Of a stretch of DNA of 64,000 nt, positions 1 through 7,859 are shown in pieces. The stretch covers positions 114,057-178,056 of the forward strand of contig JAKVKU010000008.1 of assembly GCA_022484695.1 (NCBI GenBank). Direction: 5' to 3'. A program made the position numbers and the translations under genes. Positions within the stretch are counted from its first letter, which is position 1; each line of letters opens with the position of its first letter. The notes under the pieces were generated by a model. That model had not been told where the DNA came from. It made no database searches and was given only the letters and a program-made list of their open reading frames with translations. Origin of the DNA: Lactobacillus sp. GTDB taxonomy: Bacteria; Bacillota; Bacilli; Lactobacillales; Lactobacillaceae.

Positions 1-344
1 AGACCGCCCAAGACCCCATACAAGCCATCTAAAGGCCCACCTTGGACCACGGTGTCCATATGGGAGCCGGTGGCAATGATCGTCTCCGGCTGAACCCGAC
101 CTACTAAATCCAGGTAAACCGTGCCGTAGTCATCTAAGGTCACCGTTAAACCCAATTCCTGGCCCCAGGCCAACAGTTGCCGTTGAGCCGCCACCCAGCC
201 GGGAGAATACACCAAGCGGTTTTGCCCGGAAGTATCCGGGGACAGGGCGTTGATCTTGGCTAAATGCTGGGTCAACTGGGCCATATCCACCGGCAAGTCC
301 GGCAATGTCGTCCTATCAGTAGCGTTGTTATTGTCAGTAGCCAT
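1..344 (-). CDS. M20-family Zn-dependent amidohydrolase, N-terminal part (runs off the window)
   Basis: The reverse strand is open from an ATG at 344 to the window edge (114 residues). It contains a GSHMDTV segment followed by GGPLDG, the metal-binding signature of the HyuC/AllC-type branch of peptidase family M20 (N-carbamoyl amino-acid hydrolase, allantoate amidohydrolase). The start codon lies 2 nt after the thiG stop, so it is probably translationally coupled and the last visible gene of the thi operon. In that setting a role in salvage of degraded thiamine (YlmB-like deformylation of a pyrimidine) is plausible, but this is inferred from position only. The C-terminal half lies outside the window. 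Confidence 0.8.
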   Translation of the reverse strand, partial: MATDNNNATDRTTLPDLPVDMAQLTQHLAKINALSPDTSGQNRLVYSPGWVAAQRQLLAWGQELGLTVTLDDYGTVYLDLVGRVQPETIIATGSHMDTVVQGGPLDGLYGVLGG

Positions 345-346
345 GG

Positions 347-1117
347 CTAGGCTTCGCTGACGCCAGTCAGGGGCGAAGAGGCCACGGCGCCGTGTTCAAT
401 GACCCGACCAGGTTTGGCCAAGAAAGCTTTGCGGCCAGCTTGGACGGCTAACTTGAAGGCTTCAGCCATTAACGGAATGTTACCGGCTGTGGCCATGGAG
501 GTATTCGCCATTACCGCACTAGCCCCCATTTCCATAGCTTCAGCCGCTTGGCTCGGCCGACCGATGCCGGCGTCCACAATAATGGGCACGTCAATTTCAT
601 CAATGAGAATTTGAATCAGATCTTTGGTAGCTAAGCCTTTGTTGGTGCCAATGGGTGCCCCTAAAGGCATCACCGTGGCCGCACCGGCGTCCACCAATTG
701 CCGGGCCACGTTTAAATCAGGCAACACGTAAGGTAAGACGGTGAAGCCTTCCTTCACCAGCACTTCGGTGGCCTTCAAAGTTTCATAGTTGTCCGGCATC
801 AAATACTTCTTGTCTGGCACAACTTCTAGTTTAATAAAATCACTGCCGCTGAGCTCCCGGGCAATGCGGGCGGTACGAATGGCTTCCTCAGCGTTGGTGG
901 ACCCGGAAGTATTGGGCAGGATCGTGACATCTTTAGGGATATAGTTCAAAATATTTTCTTCCTGGGTGTTAGTCCGGCGCAGGGCCATGGTGATAATCTG
1001 CGCGTCGGCGTGGTTCACCGCGGAATCAATTAGATCATATGAGTATTTCCCCGAACCTAGGATAAAACGGGAAGTGAAGCTGTGACCACCAATAATTAGT
1101 TCATCTGTATTTGCCAT
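347..1117 (-). CDS. thiG: Thiazole synthase ThiG
   Basis: This 256-residue TIM-barrel enzyme forms the thiazole phosphate of thiamine from 1-deoxyxylulose 5-phosphate, dehydroglycine and ThiS thiocarboxylate, in the cytoplasm. Hallmarks are the N-terminal [12 protein letters not shown], the ALRRTN and LPNTSG segments, and the C-terminal [20 protein letters not shown] and ANTSMATA. The start at 1117 is chosen because AGGAGG lies 10 nt upstream. A longer in-frame reading adds 18 residues with no ribosome site. It follows thiF by 67 nt in the same operon. No ThiO or ThiH is visible, so the source of dehydroglycine is not shown. Confidence 0.96.
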   Translation of the reverse strand: MANTDELIIGGHSFTSRFILGSGKYSYDLIDSAVNHADAQIITMALRRTNTQEENILNYIPKDVTILPNTSGSTNAEEAIRTARIARELSGSDFIKLEVVPDKKYLMPDNYETLKATEVLVKEGFTVLPYVLPDLNVARQLVDAGAATVMPLGAPIGTNKGLATKDLIQILIDEIDVPIIVDAGIGRPSQAAEAMEMGASAVMANTSMATAGNIPLMAEAFKLAVQAGRKAFLAKPGRVIEHGAVASSPLTGVSEA

Positions 1118-1184
1118 GGTATGTAATCCTCCTATAATCAAAACGTCAATAGCTGTTTTATTTGTCCTCAAAACGAAACCGAGC

Positions 1185-1826
1185 TTAAATGTCAGTTTCT
1201 CCTAAAATCAAGCGGGCGATCATGTTGGCTTCGTGCCCGGCACAAATCATCACCCGAGGCGCCATCAAACCCTCGGCCCCCTTGGAGGTGCCGTCGCCGG
1301 CGATGTACAGGTTGGGCCGGGGATGCTTGGTGGTGATGGTATTGGAACTGTGGATCCCTGCCATGCCGGTGCCCATCACCAAAGGCTTGTCCGGGTAGAA
1401 CTCCGTGGCTGCCTCCAGTAACATGGCCTTGGCCGCCGGATTATCAAAGGCCTCACAAATGATGTCAGCCCCGGCAAACAAGTCCTGAACATTGTCATGG
1501 GTAACCTTAGTTTGCACCGTATCAATAGCCACAAAGGGGTTAAACTCCTGTAAATTCTGCTTCAACGCCGTGACCTTAGGCATGTCCAATTGACTTAACT
1601 TGAACTGCTGGCGATTGAGATTGCTCAATTCCACCGTGTCAAAGTCGATCAAGGTCAAATGACCCACGCCAATTCTAGTCAAAGCAATGGCGATGTTAGA
1701 ACCTAGACCCCCAACCCCAGCGATGGTCACATGGGCCCCCGCCAGTTTCGCGGTAGAGTCTTTCACATTACGTTCTTTCATGCCGTTATAAACGGCCTCA
1801 TAACTCAAACCTTGTATTTCCTTCAA
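1185..1826 (-). CDS. thiF: Sulfur carrier protein adenylyltransferase ThiF (short family 2)
   Basis: This 213-residue E1-like adenylyltransferase should adenylate the C-terminal glycine of ThiS before sulfur loading. The nucleotide-binding loop GVGGLGSN lies at about residues 37-44, followed by [17 protein letters not shown], the E1 signature with its Asp and Arg. The protein is shorter than E. coli ThiF and resembles the family-2 ThiF found in Firmicutes. It sits 12 nt downstream of thiS and 67 nt upstream of thiG, so one transcript controlled by the TPP riboswitch is expected. Confidence 0.93.
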   Translation of the reverse strand: MKEIQGLSYEAVYNGMKERNVKDSTAKLAGAHVTIAGVGGLGSNIAIALTRIGVGHLTLIDFDTVELSNLNRQQFKLSQLDMPKVTALKQNLQEFNPFVAIDTVQTKVTHDNVQDLFAGADIICEAFDNPAAKAMLLEAATEFYPDKPLVMGTGMAGIHSSNTITTKHPRPNLYIAGDGTSKGAEGLMAPRVMICAGHEANMIARLILGETDI

Positions 1827-1838
1827 AATATGAACCTC

Positions 1839-2036
1839 CTAGCCGCCACCGACGAACGAAATCAATTCTATCTTGTCGTTTTCCGCCACCAAAGTGACAT
1901 CAAAATCGGCTCGATGGACAATATCTCCATTGCGCTCCACCACGATATTTTCCAGTGGTGCTTCGCGCTTTGTTAAAAACTCAGTGATAGTTTGACCGAC
2001 TATCCCTGATTCTGCTTGACCATTGACGATCACCAT
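1839..2036 (-). CDS. thiS: Sulfur carrier protein ThiS
   Basis: This 65-residue beta-grasp protein ends in FVGGG, the diglycine tail that is adenylated by ThiF and converted to the thiocarboxylate that donates thiazole sulfur. It begins MVIVNGQ. ATG 2036 is used because AAAGGGG lies just upstream; a 7-residue longer reading would start inside the terminator hairpin. The AAAGGGG is also the 3' arm of an intrinsic terminator (2039-2073), so transcription stop and ribosome access to this first gene are physically linked. Confidence 0.94.
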   Translation of the reverse strand: MVIVNGQAESGIVGQTITEFLTKREAPLENIVVERNGDIVHRADFDVTLVAENDKIELISFVGGG

Positions 2037-2038
2037 AC

Positions 2039-2073
2039 AAAAAACCCCTTTCTTCAAACGCCGAAGAAAGGGG
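2039..2073 (-). terminator. Riboswitch terminator T2, overlapping the thiS ribosome site
   Basis: Perfect 11-bp stem (arms 2063-2073 and 2045-2055) with a 7-nt loop, followed on the minus strand by six U residues at 2044-2039. The 3' arm carries the AAAGGGG used as the thiS Shine-Dalgarno, and the U-tract ends 2 nt before the ATG. Confidence 0.85.
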
Positions 2074-2130
2074 TAGGGATTGGTATGATTGGTAAAACGA
2101 CTAATTTGAAATTTCGATTCACAGCCAAAG

Positions 2131-2161
2131 AAAAAAGCCTTCCTTTGTTGCGAAAAGAAGG
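2131..2161 (-). terminator. Riboswitch terminator T1
   Basis: On the minus strand an arm of CCTTCTTT (2161-2154) pairs with AAAGGAAGG (2146-2138, one bulged base) and is followed by six U residues (2136-2131). It lies between the TPP aptamer and T2, giving two tandem intrinsic terminators in one leader. Confidence 0.7.
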
Positions 2162-2184
2162 TTTGGCAGTCATCTTAAAGTCAA

Positions 2185-2275
2185 TACGACCCACTCGCGC
2201 TTCCTTCGGCAGTACAAACTACATCAGGTTCGATGGGTATAATCTCAGCCGCATAGCGGCACCCCAGACGAATTA
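2185..2275 (-). promoter_or_regulatory. TPP riboswitch (THI element) aptamer
   Basis: The minus strand carries the conserved TPP aptamer blocks in order: GGGGTGC, GCTGAGAT, ATACCC, then GAACCTGAT, then a GTAGTTTGTACTGCCG helix and GAAGGAAGCG. It lies 150 nt upstream of thiS and directs the thiSFG transcript. When TPP binds, the downstream terminators should form. Confidence 0.93.
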
Positions 2276-2310
2276 TTCAATTAATAACAGCCAAACTCGG
2301 CTTACCCATA

Positions 2311-2339
2311 TTTATAACGATTTCTAGGCCCATTGTCAA
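2311..2339 (-). promoter_or_regulatory. Promoter of the thiSFG operon
   Basis: On the minus strand a perfect -35 TTGACA (2339-2334), a 17-nt spacer and a -10 TATAAA (2316-2311) lie about 40 nt upstream of the TPP aptamer. Confidence 0.85.
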
Positions 2340-2356
2340 GGAGAAAAAAATAAGGC

Positions 2357-2385
2357 TTTCATTTCACTGGCTGAATCAGTACAAT
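2357..2385 (+). promoter_or_regulatory. Likely thiE promoter
   Basis: TTTCAT (2357-2362), a 17-nt spacer and TACAAT (2380-2385) lie 40 nt upstream of the thiE start. No riboswitch is seen on this strand, so thiE appears to be uncoupled from the TPP control of thiSFG. Confidence 0.5.
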
Positions 2386-2424
2386 GAGGCCATTACGAAA
2401 TCAATGCCATTTGGAGGACGAACC

Positions 2425-3063
2425 ATGGACTTACATAACCGACCTTTATACTTAGTCACCGATGAAACTAATTTGACCCCGCAAGCATTCCTGACACAAA
2501 TTGACCTAGCCTGCCAAAGCGGTGTCAGCTTAGTGCAACTGCGGCAAAAAACCGGCTCCAGCTTAGAAATCTATCGCCTAGCCCAACAGGTCAAAGCCAT
2601 CACCGACCGCTATGACTTGCCCTTATTGATTGACGACCGCCTGGATATTGCCCAGGCCGTGGGCGCCGCCGGGGTGCACCTGGGTCAAAGCGACCTGCCC
2701 GTGGCCATTGCCCGCCACATCCTGGGCCCTGAAGCCATCATCGGCGCCACCGCCAAGACCTTAGATCAAGCTAAAACCGCCGCCCAGCAAGGCGCAGACT
2801 ATTTGGGGGTAGGGGCGATTTTCCCCACCACCACCCATGTGAAAACCGTCCACACCAGCGTCGCCACCCTAGGGGCCATTCAACAAGCGGTACCGATTCC
2901 CGTGTACGCCATTGGCGGCTTAAAAACAACCAACGTCGCCGCCATCGCCCCGGCCAAAGTCAACGGCGTTGCCGTAGTCTCGGCCATCATGCAGGCCAAA
3001 GACGCCGCCAGTGCCACCAAAACCCTGCGTCAAGCCGTGGATCAAGTAGTAGTGCCCTATTAG
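2425..3063 (+). CDS. thiE: Thiamine-phosphate synthase ThiE
   Basis: This 212-residue TIM-barrel enzyme joins hydroxymethylpyrimidine diphosphate and thiazole phosphate to give thiamine phosphate. Visible signatures are LYLVTDE near the N-terminus, QLRQK, LLIDDRLDIA, GVHLGQSDLP, the GVGAIFPTTTH phosphate/metal region and PVYAIGG. ATG 2425 is preferred over 2404 because GGAGG (2413-2417) is 7 nt upstream of it. It is divergent from thiSFG. Neither ThiD nor ThiM is encoded beside it, so pyrimidine and thiazole salvage genes must be elsewhere or absent. Confidence 0.95.
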   Translation: MDLHNRPLYLVTDETNLTPQAFLTQIDLACQSGVSLVQLRQKTGSSLEIYRLAQQVKAITDRYDLPLLIDDRLDIAQAVGAAGVHLGQSDLPVAIARHILGPEAIIGATAKTLDQAKTAAQQGADYLGVGAIFPTTTHVKTVHTSVATLGAIQQAVPIPVYAIGGLKTTNVAAIAPAKVNGVAVVSAIMQAKDAASATKTLRQAVDQVVVPY

Positions 3064-3476
3064 GCCCGTTGGCACAAGTTCAAGCTGACTACCAAAAAAA
3101 ACCGGCCCCTGACAGCCAAAACTGTCAAGGACCGGCTTTTAAAATCCCAATAGAAAACAAAAAGCCTCCCTACCGATCGGGAGACTTCTGCAATTATGAG
3201 CGATTCAGTAACGAATACCAAAGTAAAGTATATACGAATTCTCCAAAAAAAGAAACCTTTCTTGGCCAATTTTAAAAATAAATCCTAAAAAAGTTAAATG
3301 TTGTTCCGAAAAGATTTTTCAGGTCCTTTACAAACCCTAAAATAACGCCATTTCTCCCAAAATGCAAGTCAAAGTTGCCATAATTTCACCCCCAGGTGTT
3401 ACTAGTATATGTAAGGCAAGTCAGCTAGCGGCTAAGCATTACAAAAACCCACAAAATAGACCTGGAGGTTACACAC
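3064..3476. other. Intergenic region between thiE and the DUF1659 gene
   Basis: It holds the terminator at 3101-3140 and then about 330 nt with no supported gene. Two small open frames here lack ribosome sites and overlap the terminator. Confidence 0.6.
3101..3140 (+). terminator. Terminator after thiE
   Basis: Stem of 15 bp (3101-3115 with 3122-3136, one GU pair and one mismatch) followed by TTTT. A-rich sequence before it could let it also act on the minus strand. Confidence 0.75.
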
Positions 3477-3698
3477 ATGGACTTGAATTGGAACAGCACG
3501 ACGCTAAACTACACGCTACTGGGGAAACACTACAAAGATGGCCAGAAAATCCGGACGTTGAAACACGTGGTGGCAAACCCTGATCCCACCTTGGTGGATC
3601 AAATCGGGCAAACCTTGGCTGCCTTAGGGGTCGCCGATACCCTGGGCGACAGTGAAATCGTCACCCGCCAATCCGTCGTCACATCATCAGCCGAATAA
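3477..3698 (+). CDS. Small DUF1659-type protein
   Basis: A 73-residue protein whose length, central region and partnership with the next gene match the DUF1659 family of small Firmicutes proteins. Function unknown. The start ATG 3477 has GGAGG 9 nt upstream. The C-terminal half is short and polar, and there is no signal peptide or membrane segment. The gene ends 16 nt before the DUF2922 gene, so the two are almost certainly co-transcribed. Family assignment is from memory of the pattern rather than a search. Confidence 0.72.
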   Translation: MDLNWNSTTLNYTLLGKHYKDGQKIRTLKHVVANPDPTLVDQIGQTLAALGVADTLGDSEIVTRQSVVTSSAE

Positions 3699-3714
3699 GA
3701 GGAGGACTATTATA

Positions 3715-3945
3715 ATGAAGCAATTACAAATGACCTTTAACAACAACGAAGGCAAGAAGACAAGTCTGGTCTTAGCCGAAGTGAAACAAGATCTAGACGC
3801 TGAGACCGTCAAAGGGGCGATGCAGCAACTTACAGACTCTCAATTATTTATTAAAGACGGTGTCGCACTATATGCTGAAGTCTTGGGTGCAAAGTACGTG
3901 GAACGAATTGTCACCGAAGTCTTTGAGGAACCAGCCACCGTATAA
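3715..3945 (+). CDS. Small DUF2922 protein
   Basis: A 76-residue protein beginning MKQLQMTFNNNEGKK, followed by an LxxxKxDLxAETVKxAM segment and a C-terminal GAKYVERIVTEV segment. This is the pattern of DUF2922, which in Firmicutes normally follows a DUF1659 gene. Function unknown. ATG 3715 has GAGGAGG about 9 nt upstream. A longer in-frame reading from 3652 would overlap the preceding gene and has no ribosome site. Confidence 0.85.
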   Translation: MKQLQMTFNNNEGKKTSLVLAEVKQDLDAETVKGAMQQLTDSQLFIKDGVALYAEVLGAKYVERIVTEVFEEPATV

Positions 3946-4575
3946 ACGCATACGTTGTTATTTAATCCTCACAATTGAACTATATTTAGTGATCTGGATT
4001 CGGACCCAACTCAACCTAATCTAGAAAATGGAAGCGCTTTTCAGTGTGAAAATCTGAAAAGTGCTTTTTTGCGAATTAGCCTAATAATCGTTAAAATGGA
4101 CGTTGAAAGTGGTCCCACAGAAATTTCAAAAACTGCAATAAATAACAGCTGTATTCTATAATCATTAAAAATAATAAAAAAAGAATCATGCAAACGTATG
4201 TAAGCGCGAAACAATCGGTTTCGTAACATTCCCGCAACAATACTTAGACAGGGACAGACGAATGGCGCTGTATCACTGTTAACCATCGTACAAGTCCGGT
4301 TTACAATATTAAAAAATCATTTCAAATAAAAAAATGTATTAAAAAGAGTTCACAAATATGGCTTTTTATTGTAGAATTACAGTGTTGGTAAATGATTGAC
4401 CAACATAGTTATGAGCAAATTTGATTATTGCTAGCTGGACACATGGTAATTACGGTAAAACCCACCGCGGGGATTTTGCATTGGCCATGCCTCTATTGTA
4501 CAAAGTAATCTGTTTTGTTATTATAACTTCTGGTATCAATTATAAATTATGAGAATTTTAGGAGGAATACCAAAC
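3946..4575. other. 630-nt intergenic region before the first S-layer-like gene
   Basis: It holds the terminator at 4033-4070 and then AT-rich sequence that probably carries the promoter and a long leader for the gene at 4576. The 81-codon open frame on the minus strand (4041-4286) starts without a ribosome site, overlaps the terminator and looks accidental. Confidence 0.55.
4033..4070 (+). terminator. Terminator of the DUF1659-DUF2922 operon
   Basis: 12-bp stem (AGCGCTTTTCAG with CTGAAAAGTGCT, one GU pair) with a 9-nt loop and a T6 tract. Confidence 0.85.
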
Positions 4576-6318
4576 ATGAAGAAATCTTCAAAAGTTAAAT
4601 TTTATGGTGTCGCAGCCGCTGCATTATTGGCTGTCGCTCCAGCTGCATTAGCACCAGTATCTGCAGTATCTGCATCTGCTGCACCTACTGTTACTGATGG
4701 CGGCTCTGTCGTTGATAACGACGCTGCCGTTGCAACTACTACATTCCCAGATGTCGTTGTACCTTCAATGACTAAGATCAACGGTGACTATATCGCCCAA
4801 TTGATCGGTGCTAACTGGGTATTCTATGGCAACGCTGATGGCACTTCCTTGAACAAAGGCCCTGCCAAGGCTAACTTGTACATGGGTGGCAACACTCCAA
4901 TCGTTATGTTGAATCCAGACGGTACTCGTACTCGTCCTTTCTTCAAGATTTCAGCTAGCATTGCTAACCCTGACTACTCTTCTGACACATATGCATTCGT
5001 GCCAGTTAACAGTTACTTCCAAAAAGACTATGAATACAGCAAAGATACTATCTTAGCTCCTGCTGAATCAGCATTATTGCCTGTAAATGACAAATCTGCT
5101 AACTTAGCATCTAACACATTCACTGGTTTCTCTTCTAGTGTAAGTAACAACTCTATCATCTTTGGTCAACGTAAAGCTTCTTCTGACGTCATCGCCGGAA
5201 TCTTAGCTGAAGTTCAAAATGGTACTGCACGTCCAGTAGCTCACTATACTGCACAATCTACATTTAGTGATTCTGGTAACTCAGGTATCGGCCAATGGGT
5301 TAACACCGTATTCAAAGCTAACAGCTTCTTCGGTATTATCTACCAAGGTCACTTATACTTCATCTCTGACAACGGTTCTTCTGTTGTCACTAAGAACGCT
5401 GACACTTCTACAACTGCACAAACTGGTGTTGTAACAACTACAGTCGACAATGCACCTGCATTCACTGACTCAATTTTTGATACACCAACTGGCAAGTCTG
5501 TTGCTAAGTCTGGTACTACTTTGAAGTATGACCAAATTTCTAAGAACAAAGCCGGCGCTGTTACTGGTTACCATATCTCCGCTGATACTTCTAACGGCGA
5601 TGTAGCTAACAGCTGGTTAAACGCAAGCACAGTTAAAGCAACTGAAGACTACGTTTACACTGAAAATGCTACTGGTAAGTTAACTGCTAAAAATGATGCA
5701 AAAGTTTACACTGATGCAGCATTGACTAAGGAAGACACTTCTCGTGGCGTTTCTAAGGGTGATACCTTCGAATACACACAAGTTGTTAAAAATGGTAACA
5801 CTGGTGACGTCTTAGGTTATGGTCGTCAAAACAACGGCAAATACGAATACGTAAAAGCTGCTGACTTTGACAAAGCCACTGAACCTACTGCACCAGCTAC
5901 TAAAGTAACTGCATTACCTACTGGTACTGCTTTGTACTCTAACTTCAAGGGTGCTACAATCTATTCTGATCAAGATGCAACTAAGGACTCTGGTTCTAAG
6001 TTGAACACTTCTTATGACGAATGGTCAGCATTTGATGTATCTAAAGATTCTGATGGCCACATTGTTGCTTATCGTTTAGGTAAAGATCAATGGGTTAAAG
6101 CTTCTGACTTGTCTACTGAAAAGGCATTGTCTGGTACATTTGATACTGGTGCCGGTGTTGCTTTATACAACGCTGACGGTACATTGACTGGCACTATCCA
6201 AGCTGACGGCCAATACACTGTATTCGGTGTTAAATACATCGACGGCAAACAATCATTGAAGTTAGGTACTGACGCTCAATGGGTTCACGCTTCTGATGGT
6301 GACTACTACCCAGCATAA
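4576..6318 (+). CDS. S-layer-like surface protein, codon-optimised
   Basis: A 580-residue secreted protein. The signal peptide spans about residues 1-38 (Lys-rich start, then an Ala-rich VAAAALLAVAPAALA core and an AxA site near SASAA). The middle is unique to this paralogue. About residues 285-355 carry a TVDNAPAF...GYHISADTSNGDVANSW module shared with the gene at 9720. The last ~135 residues are two SH3-like/SLAP-like units ending GDYYPA. Codons are strikingly biased (GCT/GCA, GGT, AAC, no rare Arg codons), as in abundant proteins. ATG 4576 has AGGAGG 9-10 nt upstream. Likely a major S-layer or cell-wall-bound protein; binding through the C-terminal module is inferred. Confidence 0.85.
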   Translation: MKKSSKVKFYGVAAAALLAVAPAALAPVSAVSASAAPTVTDGGSVVDNDAAVATTTFPDVVVPSMTKINGDYIAQLIGANWVFYGNADGTSLNKGPAKANLYMGGNTPIVMLNPDGTRTRPFFKISASIANPDYSSDTYAFVPVNSYFQKDYEYSKDTILAPAESALLPVNDKSANLASNTFTGFSSSVSNNSIIFGQRKASSDVIAGILAEVQNGTARPVAHYTAQSTFSDSGNSGIGQWVNTVFKANSFFGIIYQGHLYFISDNGSSVVTKNADTSTTAQTGVVTTTVDNAPAFTDSIFDTPTGKSVAKSGTTLKYDQISKNKAGAVTGYHISADTSNGDVANSWLNASTVKATEDYVYTENATGKLTAKNDAKVYTDAALTKEDTSRGVSKGDTFEYTQVVKNGNTGDVLGYGRQNNGKYEYVKAADFDKATEPTAPATKVTALPTGTALYSNFKGATIYSDQDATKDSGSKLNTSYDEWSAFDVSKDSDGHIVAYRLGKDQWVKASDLSTEKALSGTFDTGAGVALYNADGTLTGTIQADGQYTVFGVKYIDGKQSLKLGTDAQWVHASDGDYYPA

Positions 6319-6420
6319 TTCAACAATAACGCCGTTTACCCAACATTCGTTATTATTGAACAACGCTGAATAATAATTGCACATTAACCTGCAGCAATTA
6401 AAACCTATTCTAGATATGAA

Positions 6421-6456
6421 AAACCGGAGCCTCCGATCAAGGCTTCGGTTTTTTTG
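6421..6456 (+). terminator. Terminator after the first S-layer-like gene
   Basis: 11-bp stem AAACCGGAGCC with GGCTTCGGTTT (one mismatch/GU), 9-nt loop, then a T tract. Confidence 0.85.
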
Positions 6457-7796
6457 CGTGCCGTTTTGAAATCGCTCCTAAAATAAGCGGTAGCCATGTT
6501 ATACTGGAAGCGAAGGGAGGATAGTTGACGTGAAACAAAATAATGTTGCTTTGAACGCAGACCATTTGTGGTTCTTGAGTTTAAGCAGTTTCACTGCCAA
6601 TTAAACTCAAGCCCCGGCATGATCCGCAGGCGCTTTACCCAACAAAATTACGCGACTGTCATTTGCAAATACTGAATTGACCTCCGGATTTTATGATAGC
6701 CCTTGGCGATGACACGTATCACTGCTAAATTTGAAAATTGCACCTTGTTCTGAGGCCAGTTGACACCAAGAATACCAGCGTGATTGGAATCGCTACAATC
6801 ACCGGCTGGTGGCACCAGGACAGAACACCAAAAATGCCTATACTAAGTTTTAATCATGACAACAGAAATTTCATGCGGATTCTAAGCTAAATCTCATCGT
6901 TTAAAGACCGAAGCATGTTGTATTTGTGGTGCCAAGTGGTATAGATGACCTATTGACAAGTGACACATGACACACAATGCAAAAATACACCGGTTTTTTA
7001 TAGTGAGCTTGCGTGAAAGGCATGAAGCTGAAGATATTTATGTTTTTCTTGATTTTATCTAGGAGAACAGTTATAGTTTTTATGGAAAAGATACCAATTA
7101 TCTTTTCAGTACGAATACTGCACCAAACAGCGACAAATTAGCAGCAATGAGCTGTTGTAGTTGATCAAGGGGTTTTCAGTGGTCGGAAATCCGCTGATTT
7201 TAGCCAACAGCCAGTTGCGGTTCATTTGTGACCCTGCCTAAAATTTGGCAATTCTTGCCAATATTTTCGGCTAGGATCAACACCTTCCACGTTTTACGGC
7301 AAGCTTGCTTGATTCTAAGAATTGTTTCAGAAATATTACAAAATTATGACACGCACAGATTTCAATGGTTGTTTGAACCCACAACTGAAGATTACCCCGC
7401 GATTTTCAAAATCTCGTTGAATCGTCATTTAATCGCTATTATTGCCGCTTTACCCAACTTAAGATAAAAGCTATTAACGATCGTTGGGCAATTTATTTCT
7501 CTTTTGTGGGTTGAGAGCAGTACGGCTGGCTGGTTAATTGTCACTATTTTGACATTTACGGGCCAGCGGTACACACAAATGTGGGTAACGTGTTATAATG
7601 TATATGGTATTAGGAACAATTACAATTACTTTCTATGGTATCAATGGTTTTGGGATCAAGTTAGTTTGTCTTTAGCCCGATATTTCAAGAGTCACTTTCG
7701 AGTGCAGTGGAGCGCTCCAGGGGAGGCGTGCGATATTGGCATTGCTGTAATGGCAATGTAATATTAAAATTCTTTTCTTGGAATATGGGACTGTGG

Positions 7797-7802
7797 TATA
7801 AT
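7797..7802 (+). promoter_or_regulatory. Extended -10 element for the gene at 7860
   Basis: TGGTATAAT, a consensus -10 hexamer with the TGn extension, 58 nt before the start codon. No clear -35 is seen at 17 nt. Confidence 0.6.
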
Positions 7803-7859
7803 ACTGACAGTATTAAATAATCAAATGTTTGTTTCGATATGAGGAGGAACTTATACACT

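Larger units (their letters stand above)
6319..7859. other. 1.5-kb gene-poor region, possibly decayed sequence
   Basis: After the terminator at 6421-6456 there is no convincing gene. GTG 6531 has GGGAGG 8 nt upstream but opens a frame of only 24 codons. Two open frames at 7228-7467 and 7504-7761 lack ribosome sites, signal peptides or recognisable motifs. I read it as a remnant of a lost gene plus the leader of the gene at 7860. Confidence 0.5.

Noticed and set aside
4041..4286. 81-codon hydrophobic frame on the minus strand
   Set aside because: It overlaps the terminator of the DUF2922 operon, has no ribosome site and uses codons unlike its neighbours.
7228..7761. Two plus-strand frames of 79 and 85 codons
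   Set aside because: No ribosome sites, motifs or signal peptides; AT-rich drift sequence is a sufficient explanation.
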